Of a DNA stretch of 64,000 nt, positions 10,201-17,583 are shown in pieces. The stretch is taken from assembly GCA_964546955.1 (NCBI GenBank), contig CAZJLP010000021.1, forward strand, positions 15,401-79,400, read 5' to 3'. A model generated the notes under the pieces. The model saw only the letters and a list, made by a program, of their open reading frames with translations, did not search any database and was not told where the DNA came from. Positions within the stretch are counted from its first letter, which is position 1; every line of letters starts with the position of its first letter. This DNA comes from CAZJLP01 sp964546955 (GTDB lineage: Bacteria; Verrucomicrobiota; Verrucomicrobiia; Opitutales; Opitutaceae). The translations under genes were made by a program, and so were the position numbers.

Positions 10201-10905
10201 ATGCGCCTCTTTCTTCTCTTCGCGGTATTTCTCCTCGGGCTCAGCGGCACCGCGGAGGCGCAGCCAGTCTCCGCGCCGAACGTGTCCGATAGCTTCCGCG
10301 GCGGCCACGTCGAATGGGCCCGGTTGAACACAGGCGGACCGCATTGGAACCGCCACGCCCAGCAGGACAAAAACGTGCTCAACTTTTTTCGACGGAACAC
10401 GTCGTTGAACATCGACTCCCGGTGGTCCTCCGTGCGGCCGGAAAACATGGATGAGCTTCGCACCTTCCCGTTTGTTTTCTGCGAGAACCTCACGCCCACC
10501 AACCGCTCCGGCATGATCAATCTGGCCGAGTACCTTCGGCGGGGAGGCTTCATTTTGATCGATGCGTGCGTCAACTCGACGGTCAATTCCAGTCGTCCCC
10601 GCTTCCTAAGAGACCATGTCGACCTGCTTACGCGTTATCTTCCCGACCTCACGGTTGAGGTCCTGCCGAAGGATCACGAGGTCTTCTCCATCTACTTCAG
10701 AATGTCAGAATTCCCTCCAACGACGCGCGGCAACACGGGGGAGCCCGAGTTCCCGCTACGGGCGATGTACTCCGGCGGCCGCATGATCGGGATGATTTCT
10801 TTGAGCGGTTTTCAGTGCGGGTGGGCCGGTTTTGGAAAAACGAGCACCCCAAACGCCGCCATGGAGATGATGACCAACATCTACGTGTATGCGATCACGC
10901 GTTGA
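10201..10905 (+). CDS. DUF4159 domain secreted protein, paralogue 2
   Basis: 234 residues from ATG at 10201. The frame is open further upstream but overlaps paralogue 1, and MRLFLLFAVFLLGLSGTAEA is a textbook signal peptide. The mature domain parallels paralogue 1 throughout (FRGGHVEWARLNT, LRRGGFILIDACVN, DHEVFSIYFRM, FQCGWAGF, MMTNIYVYAITR), so the pair arose by tandem duplication. Keeping both suggests non-identical roles, or dosage, in the MoxR/VWA assembly. The gene is followed by the scar of a third copy. Confidence 0.9.
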   Translation: MRLFLLFAVFLLGLSGTAEAQPVSAPNVSDSFRGGHVEWARLNTGGPHWNRHAQQDKNVLNFFRRNTSLNIDSRWSSVRPENMDELRTFPFVFCENLTPTNRSGMINLAEYLRRGGFILIDACVNSTVNSSRPRFLRDHVDLLTRYLPDLTVEVLPKDHEVFSIYFRMSEFPPTTRGNTGEPEFPLRAMYSGGRMIGMISLSGFQCGWAGFGKTSTPNAAMEMMTNIYVYAITR

Positions 10906-10962
10906 GCCAATTCCTAGGCGCGGGTGATGACCAACATGTATCTTTACGCCCTCAGTCACTGA
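10906..10962 (+). pseudogene. C-terminal remnant of a third DUF4159 gene
   Basis: Just after the second paralogue, about 13 codons ending at TGA 10960-10962 read Ala-Arg-Val-MTNMYLYALSH. This matches the last residues of both intact copies (MTNIYVYAITR) and the usual DUF4159 ending. The body of the gene is missing. A tandem triplication followed by loss of one copy, leaving its 3' tip, is the simplest explanation. Confidence 0.7.
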
Positions 10963-10995
10963 GCCCTCCTTTTCATTCACTCGTCCACTTCTCAT

Positions 10996-12000
10996 ATGAC
11001 CGCACCCATTGCAGAATCTCCCACCGAAACCGACGTCGCTCTCTTGCGCGAAGTGCGCGATCTCTACCCCATCATCGCCCAGGAACTCGGCAAACGCATC
11101 GTCGGACAACAGGAACTGATCCGAGATCTTTTCGTGGCCCTTCTGGCCCAGGGCCACTGCCTCATGGTGGGAGTGCCCGGCCTAGCAAAAACGCTGATGG
11201 TCCGGACGCTCGCGGAGTGCCTGGAACTTGATTTCAGGCGGATCCAGTTCACACCGGATTTGATGCCGGGGGACATTCTCGGGAGTGAGATCCTGGAGGA
11301 AACGGATGACGGCAAGCGCATCTTTCGCTTCGTGCCAGGCCCCATTTTCGGCCAGCTGATCCTCGCCGACGAAATCAATCGCACGCCGCCCAAAACGCAG
11401 GCCGCTCTCCTGGAGGCCATGCAGGAACGCCGCGTGACAGTCGCCGGCGCGTCCCATCCGCTCAAGGCGCCCTTCTTCGTGCTGGCAACGCAAAATCCGA
11501 TCGAGCAGGAAGGCACCTATCCCCTGCCCGAAGCGCAGCTGGACCGTTTCATGTTCTGCCTGCACGTGAGTTATCCGTCGCGAGCGGAAGAAGTGGATAT
11601 CCTGCTCCGCACGACGGGGAATAAGGAAGAGCAAGCGACGCCTGTTTTGACGGGCGAAAAAATTCTCGCTCTTCAACAAGCGATCCGCGGCGTGCCCGTG
11701 CCGCATTCCGTGGCCGAATTCGCGGTGGAACTGGTCAGCCGAACCCGGCCGACCTCTCCTCACACGCTCGACTCGGTCAAACGGTACGTCCGATGGGGCG
11801 CCGGCCCGCGCGCCTCGCAATACCTCGCGCTCGCGGGGAAAGTGCACGCCGTGCTCAACGGCCGGTTCAACGTCGCCCGGGAGGACATCGCCGTCGTGGC
11901 TCCTCTCGTGCTGCGACACCGCATGATTCTCAACTATCGAGCCGAGGCGGATAGCGTGACGACCGACACCCTTGTGCGAGAAATCGTGACCAAGAAGTAG
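10996..12000 (+). CDS. MoxR-family AAA+ ATPase
   Basis: 334 residues, typical for MoxR. Walker A is GVPGLAKT (about 59-66), Walker B is LILADE (121-126) followed by INRTPP, and the sensor-1 segment ATQNPIEQEGTYPLPEAQLDRF is present (about 164-185). MoxR ATPases act as cytoplasmic chaperones that work with VWA-domain proteins in metal loading or complex maturation; the downstream DUF58, BatA and VWA genes are the likely partners. The leader before the ATG is pyrimidine-rich and lacks a Shine-Dalgarno sequence. Confidence 0.95.
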   Translation: MTAPIAESPTETDVALLREVRDLYPIIAQELGKRIVGQQELIRDLFVALLAQGHCLMVGVPGLAKTLMVRTLAECLELDFRRIQFTPDLMPGDILGSEILEETDDGKRIFRFVPGPIFGQLILADEINRTPPKTQAALLEAMQERRVTVAGASHPLKAPFFVLATQNPIEQEGTYPLPEAQLDRFMFCLHVSYPSRAEEVDILLRTTGNKEEQATPVLTGEKILALQQAIRGVPVPHSVAEFAVELVSRTRPTSPHTLDSVKRYVRWGAGPRASQYLALAGKVHAVLNGRFNVAREDIAVVAPLVLRHRMILNYRAEADSVTTDTLVREIVTKK

Positions 12001-12039
12001 GCCATGAACTCCCCGCAATCGCCCAAAGGCTCGAAGGTG

Positions 12040-12062
12040 GGGCCCGATCTCCGAGCGGGCCC
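12040..12062 (+). repeat. GC-rich hairpin inside the operon
   Basis: A perfect 7 bp stem (GGGCCCG / CGGGCCC) with a 9-base loop lies in the 191-base gap between moxR and the DUF58 gene. No T-run follows, so it is not a classical terminator. It could set mRNA stability or reduce expression of the downstream genes. It resembles other GC hairpins in the window (for example 35389-35409). Confidence 0.5.
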
Positions 12063-12191
12063 ATTTGACGTCGCGTGCAGACAGATGGGGTCTAACATGA
12101 CCCGTCCGCCGTGTCGACAAGACAAGGCTTCCGGGCCTGCCGAAGAGAGGTAGAGCCAGTCCCAATCCAAAGTTAAGCATCTAAGCATCCC

Positions 12192-13181
12192 ATGCCGGTC
12201 ATCGCGTCCCAGCCTCCCCCTCTTCCGCGCCCGGTTGTGGCCCGCAAGGAACTCGCCGGGCTCGCACAGCCGCCGGGTCCGATCGATCTCGAGCTGCTGA
12301 TGTCCCTTCCTTCTCTCCCGCTGCGAGCGCGCTACCTGGTCGAGAGTTTCATGACAGGCCGCCACCGCAGCCCCATAAAGGGAACTTCGCCCGAGTTCGC
12401 CGAATACCGTAGCTACCAGGTGGGGGACGAGCTGCGCCGCATCGACTGGCGCCTCTATGGGCGGTCGGACCGGTTGTGCGTGAAACAGTTCGAGGACGAG
12501 AACCAACTCCGCATCTGCCTCGCGCTCGACTTGAGCGCTTCGTTGCGGTACGCGAGCAAGCCGGGGTCGATGTCAAAATTCGATTTTGCGCGGACGCTCC
12601 TCGCGGCGGTCGCATTGCTCGCCCGGCGCCAGCAGGACGCGGTCGGGCTCGCCCTTCTGGGCGACACAGGCCAGGCCGCGGACGGGAGTCTTTACGATTT
12701 TCTGCGTCCCGCCGCGTCGCTCGCCCACCATCATGCCGTCTTCGGGCGTCTCGAAACCCCACCGGAAACTTCCTCCGTGTCGCTGCCGGATGCTTTGCTG
12801 CGGCTCGCCGCGCTCATGCCGCGCGGAGGCCTGGTCGTCCTGGCGAGCGACTTCTACACGGAGGTGCAGAAGCTCGACGGCATTCTGCGGCTCTTGCGGT
12901 CGCAACGGGTTGAAGTGATTGGCCTGCACGTACTCGATCCAATGGAGATCGATTTTGCGGACGATTCCGCCGGTGTGTTTGTCGACCTCGAGGACGGCGC
13001 GTCGCAGGCGCTTCATACCGCGGACTGCCGCGCGGGATACCTCGAACGTTTCGCAGCGTTTCGGCAAGAGCTGACCGAATGCTTTAACAACCACGAGGCG
13101 GAGCTGGTTCTTCTGCGGACCGATGCGACTCCGCTCGCCGCGCTCACCGCCTATCTCGCCCGAAGGTCGCGCCTCGCCTGA
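12192..13181 (+). CDS. DUF58 domain protein
   Basis: 329 residues. The DUF58 hallmark block is at about residues 57-100: HRSPIKGTSPEFAEYRSY, then VGDELRRIDWRLYGRSDRL and VKQFEDE. The rest is VWA-like, with LALDLSASLRY resembling a degenerate MIDAS (DLSAS) and GGLVVLASDFYTE. There is no signal peptide, so it is cytoplasmic. DUF58 proteins almost always follow moxR and are thought to be its VWA partners. The stop TGA at 13179-13181 shares a base with the ATG of the next gene, giving tight translational coupling. Confidence 0.93.
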   Translation: MPVIASQPPPLPRPVVARKELAGLAQPPGPIDLELLMSLPSLPLRARYLVESFMTGRHRSPIKGTSPEFAEYRSYQVGDELRRIDWRLYGRSDRLCVKQFEDENQLRICLALDLSASLRYASKPGSMSKFDFARTLLAAVALLARRQQDAVGLALLGDTGQAADGSLYDFLRPAASLAHHHAVFGRLETPPETSSVSLPDALLRLAALMPRGGLVVLASDFYTEVQKLDGILRLLRSQRVEVIGLHVLDPMEIDFADDSAGVFVDLEDGASQALHTADCRAGYLERFAAFRQELTECFNNHEAELVLLRTDATPLAALTAYLARRSRLA

Positions 13182-15166
13182 TGACACTCCTGCTCCCGCT
13201 TTTCCTTGGCAGCGCAGCCCTGGTTGGGCTGCCAATCCTGCTTCATCTCCTGCGCCGTCGTCCGCGAAAAGTGATGCCGTTTCCGACCTTGCGATTTCTC
13301 GGGACGAGCGCCCAGCGCGACACACGGCGCCGCCGCATCCTGCGCTGGCTCACCCTGCTGGCGCGATGCGCGTTGATCCTCCTCGTTGTCCTCGCTTTCT
13401 GCCGGCCTTTTTGGCCGATCGAGAGAGAGACGACCAGCCGCGCGGTCGTGGTGGCGATCGACAATTCCTACAGCATGCAGGCGCAGGGCCGTCTTCAATC
13501 GGTGGAAGCTTGGCTGCGGCGTCATCTGAAGGGCCTGGACGCTCCGGACCAACTCGGCGTCCTCGTGCTGCATCCGGTCCCCACCTGGGTCGTTCCTCTG
13601 GGCACCGATCTCGCGGCCGGCTTGGACGCCCTCGAAAAGCTCCCCGTTGGATACGAAACCACCCGCTATAATGCCGGACTGCAGCTTGCAGCCGCGGCGC
13701 TGTCGCTCGCGCCCAACGAACGGAAGCAGCTCTTGCTGGCCGCAGATCAGCAGCATCAGGGCTGGGTCGATGTCCGCTTCGACAAACCCCTCCCTGCAGG
13801 AATCGAGTTGCTGGCCGCACCCCCGGCGCCAGCGCCAGTGAAACAAGCCGCAATCACCCACCTCAAGGCCGTCCGCACAGCCGGCGGTAGACTCTCGGTG
13901 GAAGCGATGGTGCGAAACTACAGCCTGGCGGGGCATGAGCGCACGGTGGCGTTCCACGTGAACGGCGCGAAAGCCGCCGAGAAGAAGATTACTCTCGGTG
14001 CAGGCATGTCCCACACGATCAACGCGGAGATCGCTCCGCCGGACGCTTCGGAAGCCTTGCAGGTGCGTGTCGAAATGGATCCGGACAGTTTGCCGACTGA
14101 CGACGTAGCCTACGCCGCGCTTCCGCGCGCGGACGACCGCCGCATCCATCTCTCAGCCCAGCCCACCGCGGACGTCGTGGATTTTCTAGCCGGCGCCCTT
14201 GCCGCCGCCCGTGGGGGCGACTTGGCCGCGTTTCAGGTGGAAGTGTTGGCGAACGGCGCTTCTTTGCCGTCGTCGGGTGTCGCCGTGCTGCGGGGGAACG
14301 CATTCTTCGATGCTCAAGGCAACGCAGCCCTCGAAATTTTTCTTCAGGAGGGCGGTTCCGCCTGGATTATCTGCGATGGCTCGCCTCAGCAAGCCGCCTG
14401 CCTGAAACGTCTCGGCATCACAATCACTCCGGTGCGCGCACTCGCGGGCAGCGCCGGTCTGAAACTGCGCGACCTGACTCTCGACCATCCCTTGTTCGCG
14501 CCGTTTGCGAATCACAGCCTGGCACCTCTCCTCCAACCCACGTTTCGTCGCGGTTTCAAAATCGAAGGCGATGCAGTCGAGGCCCTGGGACGATGGCCGG
14601 ACCGGGGAATTGCGATCGCAGAAGTCGCTGTCGGCGGTGGCCGTTTGCTGCTCACCGGATTTTCCGACGGACGAGACGACTCCAATTTTCCCGCGCAGGT
14701 CGGATTCGTACCGTTTGTTCATCGCGCCGTGTCCTGGCTCTCCGAAAGCGCGGCGGCGAATCCCCTGAGCGGACAAGTAGGGAGTCCCTTGCTCCTGCCG
14801 GGAGAAGGTGTGTGGAAACCCGTGTTGTCTCCCCTCACCGCAGGACCGATGGACGTGGATGGCAGCGTGACACCCACTGCTCCCGGCTTGTACGAATTCA
14901 TACAGAAGGGCGTCCCCCGCACCTACGCCGTCAACCTCAACACTGCCGAGTCCGATTTGACGCCTTGGCCAGCGCCTCAGGAATTCGCCAAACTCGTGTC
15001 AACGGAGTCCCCGCGCAACGCCGAAGCGCGCAAGCTCGAAGCGCGCACCGAAGCAATTCGCGACCCCCGCTTGGCCGACGAACGATTTGCTTGGTGGTGG
15101 CTGATCGCCGCCGCCGCTCTGCTGGTCTTTGTCGAACTCGCCCTCGCCAATCGCGCGCTCCCATGA
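13181..15166 (+). CDS. BatA-type membrane protein with VWA domain
   Basis: 661 residues. The N-terminal BatA membrane domain (LGLPILLHLLRRRPRKVMPFPTLRFL-like, about 10-75) has two helices around an RRR-rich loop. A VWA domain follows with a MIDAS-type DNSYS (about 92-96) in VVVAIDNSYSMQ, then a large region with beta-rich segments and an amidotransferase-like part (AWIICDG). A C-terminal helix lies near WWWLIAAAALLVFVELA. The arrangement places VWA and the large domain between two membrane anchors. It overlaps the DUF58 gene by one base and the next gene by four (ATGA). Family members act with MoxR in envelope-associated assembly or stress tolerance. Confidence 0.88.
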   Translation: MTLLLPLFLGSAALVGLPILLHLLRRRPRKVMPFPTLRFLGTSAQRDTRRRRILRWLTLLARCALILLVVLAFCRPFWPIERETTSRAVVVAIDNSYSMQAQGRLQSVEAWLRRHLKGLDAPDQLGVLVLHPVPTWVVPLGTDLAAGLDALEKLPVGYETTRYNAGLQLAAAALSLAPNERKQLLLAADQQHQGWVDVRFDKPLPAGIELLAAPPAPAPVKQAAITHLKAVRTAGGRLSVEAMVRNYSLAGHERTVAFHVNGAKAAEKKITLGAGMSHTINAEIAPPDASEALQVRVEMDPDSLPTDDVAYAALPRADDRRIHLSAQPTADVVDFLAGALAAARGGDLAAFQVEVLANGASLPSSGVAVLRGNAFFDAQGNAALEIFLQEGGSAWIICDGSPQQAACLKRLGITITPVRALAGSAGLKLRDLTLDHPLFAPFANHSLAPLLQPTFRRGFKIEGDAVEALGRWPDRGIAIAEVAVGGGRLLLTGFSDGRDDSNFPAQVGFVPFVHRAVSWLSESAAANPLSGQVGSPLLLPGEGVWKPVLSPLTAGPMDVDGSVTPTAPGLYEFIQKGVPRTYAVNLNTAESDLTPWPAPQEFAKLVSTESPRNAEARKLEARTEAIRDPRLADERFAWWWLIAAAALLVFVELALANRALP

Positions 15167-17583
15167 AACCGGCACCCCACCTTCTGTTGTCCTCTCGCCA
15201 TCGCCGTTCGCTCTGGCTCGGTCCACTCTGGGTGCTCGTGGCGGGCTGTGTGATTCAGCTCGCGCTCGGCTGGTTGGGGATCGGCGATACTCCCCGTCTC
15301 GCCGTCCTGGCGGCCGCCGTCGTTGCTGCCGCCGCGCTGCGTTGGTCAAAGCGGCAGTCGCTCCCGGAGGTGGCGCAGAAGTTGGACGAAAAACTCAAAG
15401 CGTACAATCGGCTGGAAGCCTATGCGGAACTGCACGGCAGGAACGATCCCGTCGCGCTCGCTCAACGGCAGGAAACCGAGATTTTTGTTTCGCACCAAGC
15501 ACCGCCTCGCACACCCGCTTGGCCCCTGGGACTGGCGCTCCTCGCGGCGTCCGTCGTGCTCCAATCCACAATTCCAGAGCTTTCACTGCTTAATCGACCG
15601 CCTTCAGACGCCATCGCAACGCCGAAAGAGGAAACGAAAGCCGTCCCCCCAAAAACCGCGGACGACGCGATGCCTAACGCGAGTCTGCGCTGGGTCGCTC
15701 CGACCGCGGACACAACCGCGAAAGCCGACGAGATCGTGCCACTCACGGCCGAAGCCGCTTCAGGCACCGGACTGCAAAAACTCACGTTGCATCTCAGCCT
15801 TGACGGGGAGCCGCAGCCGCCCATCGCCGTGCCGGCCCAGATTCAAGCCGGCCTCCAATCCGTGGAGATTCCGCTGGATCTCGCCCCGCTGAAGGCGAAG
15901 GGATACCAGACGGTCGGATATCATCTCACGGCTGAAAGGTTGCTTCCCAGCGGACAGACACCGCCCAAACAACCTTGGCCCATCGTGGCCTCGCCCCTCC
16001 AATTTATCCAGATCGAACCTCAACGCGACGACCTCACCACCATGCCCGCCCAGGGAGGAGGCGGCAGCGGCCCGTTTGGACAGTTGCTCCAATTAGTGAA
16101 GGATCTGAAAAGCGAGCAATCCGACCTGATCAAACGCACATTCGCGCTGGCGCACGATCAGCCGCCATCCACCGGGCCGGAGTCACCGGGATTGCTCCAA
16201 CAACTCGCCGCGGAGCAATTGTCTCTCGCCACACAATCGGCGCGTCTGACTGAACTCGCCGTGCAGATTCCGCTCCCGGCCGACGGTATGCCAGCGGTTC
16301 AAGACGCCCAGGCAGCCTTGCGGAAGGCTTCCGCCTCCTTCGAAGGCGGCCAGGCGACGTCCGTCACCCCCGCTCAACATCTCGCCTTAGCACGGCTGAC
16401 CGCGCTGGAAAAAAGCCTCGAAGATATGATCAAGCGGCTCCTGGAAGCCAAAGCCGCCGCGCCGATGCCCCCTCTCCTCGCAAAGCCGAAAAAATCCGAA
16501 CAGTCTCCCGTGTCCCGCTTGCAACGGCTCGCCCGCGAGCAGCGCAAACTGGCAGACGAGCTCGCTCAAAAGACGAACGAACCGAACGCCTTTGAGCGGC
16601 AGGAAAAGATCCGTCGCGAACTTGAAGGGATGGCCAAAGAAAGCGATGTGCCCGCAGCGCTGCTCGATGGAGCAAAAGCCGCCCTCCCCCACGCAGTGGA
16701 AAGCGCCCGTCAGTTGAACGAGCGCGATCCTGAGGCGGCGACCCAGCCTGCCGCCTTGGCCGCGCAAGCACTGGAAGACGCGCTCGCGACCCTCCGCACT
16801 CTCGATCGCAAGGAAGCCGCAAAGGCGATCAAAGCCGCTCAACGCGCGCTGCTTAGGGCCGCCGGAGAAACGCGCCGTCCGCAGCCGGAGCCCGCGGCGA
16901 AGATCGTCGCCGACACCGAACAATCGTTAAGGACAATGGCAATCTCCGAGGATGAACAGGGATTTCCGGAATCGGCCGCGGTGCTGTCCGGTCTTGCGGA
17001 TGCGATCGCGACCGCGGAAGTCGACGACGGCTTGGCCAAGCTCATCGCGCAAAAGGTCACAGTGGCCAACGCGGAAACGGAAAAAGTCGCGGTCAAATTG
17101 GAAGAGCTCGCGCAAAAAGCGGCGGACCGTCTCTCGCAGGGCGAAGACGGCGCGGAAGAAAAGGCCGAAGCCCTGCAGGACCTCAAAAAAGCGCGGGCCA
17201 ACGTGGATCGCGCGGCGCAGCAAGGAGCCGAAAGCTTGGAGCAGCTACTCGACGAGGCAAAGGCCGACGCGCAGGTCGCGGGCGGCGGCGCAAATGGGCT
17301 CGGCGCGATTCCGAATGACGAACGCGCCGGCGGGCCCCAGCGGTTTGCCCAACATATCGCCCGCCGGCTCGACGGTGTCATCACCCTCCTGTCGCAAGCT
17401 CCGCAAGAGAAGGCGCGCACGCAGGTGCTAACCACCGGGAATCCAGCTGAAGCGCCCCCTGCTTACCGCCCCGCGGTTTCGCACTACTTTGAGGCCCTCT
17501 CGCGCGGCCCAGCGGTGGTCGACCCGACTTCCCCTCCTTCCTCCAAGGGTTCGGGCAGCGGCGCCCTCCCGCCAAAACCATGA
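15163..17583 (+). CDS. large membrane-anchored coiled-coil protein of the MoxR/VWA operon
   Basis: 806 residues from ATG at 15163; the frame is open upstream, but this start overlaps the preceding TGA and yields a proper N-terminus. Two helices (GPLWVLVAGCVIQLALGWLG and LAVLAAAVVAAAAL) come first, then a short loop and a third (WPLGLALLAASVVLQST). A beta-type domain lies at about 165-290. The remaining ~500 residues are Ala/Glu/Lys/Gln-rich helical coiled coil, probably periplasmic, ending with a Pro/Ser-rich tail. The layout resembles DUF4175-like proteins, but I cannot assign it firmly. Its place between two VWA genes suggests a scaffold for the same complex. Confidence 0.8.
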   Translation: MKPAPHLLLSSRHRRSLWLGPLWVLVAGCVIQLALGWLGIGDTPRLAVLAAAVVAAAALRWSKRQSLPEVAQKLDEKLKAYNRLEAYAELHGRNDPVALAQRQETEIFVSHQAPPRTPAWPLGLALLAASVVLQSTIPELSLLNRPPSDAIATPKEETKAVPPKTADDAMPNASLRWVAPTADTTAKADEIVPLTAEAASGTGLQKLTLHLSLDGEPQPPIAVPAQIQAGLQSVEIPLDLAPLKAKGYQTVGYHLTAERLLPSGQTPPKQPWPIVASPLQFIQIEPQRDDLTTMPAQGGGGSGPFGQLLQLVKDLKSEQSDLIKRTFALAHDQPPSTGPESPGLLQQLAAEQLSLATQSARLTELAVQIPLPADGMPAVQDAQAALRKASASFEGGQATSVTPAQHLALARLTALEKSLEDMIKRLLEAKAAAPMPPLLAKPKKSEQSPVSRLQRLAREQRKLADELAQKTNEPNAFERQEKIRRELEGMAKESDVPAALLDGAKAALPHAVESARQLNERDPEAATQPAALAAQALEDALATLRTLDRKEAAKAIKAAQRALLRAAGETRRPQPEPAAKIVADTEQSLRTMAISEDEQGFPESAAVLSGLADAIATAEVDDGLAKLIAQKVTVANAETEKVAVKLEELAQKAADRLSQGEDGAEEKAEALQDLKKARANVDRAAQQGAESLEQLLDEAKADAQVAGGGANGLGAIPNDERAGGPQRFAQHIARRLDGVITLLSQAPQEKARTQVLTTGNPAEAPPAYRPAVSHYFEALSRGPAVVDPTSPPSSKGSGSGALPPKP

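Noticed and set aside
12004..12153. 49-codon ORF between moxR and the DUF58 gene
   Set aside because: It overlaps the GC hairpin, has no domain or hydrophobic pattern and no start signal; it is likely chance in a GC-rich gap.
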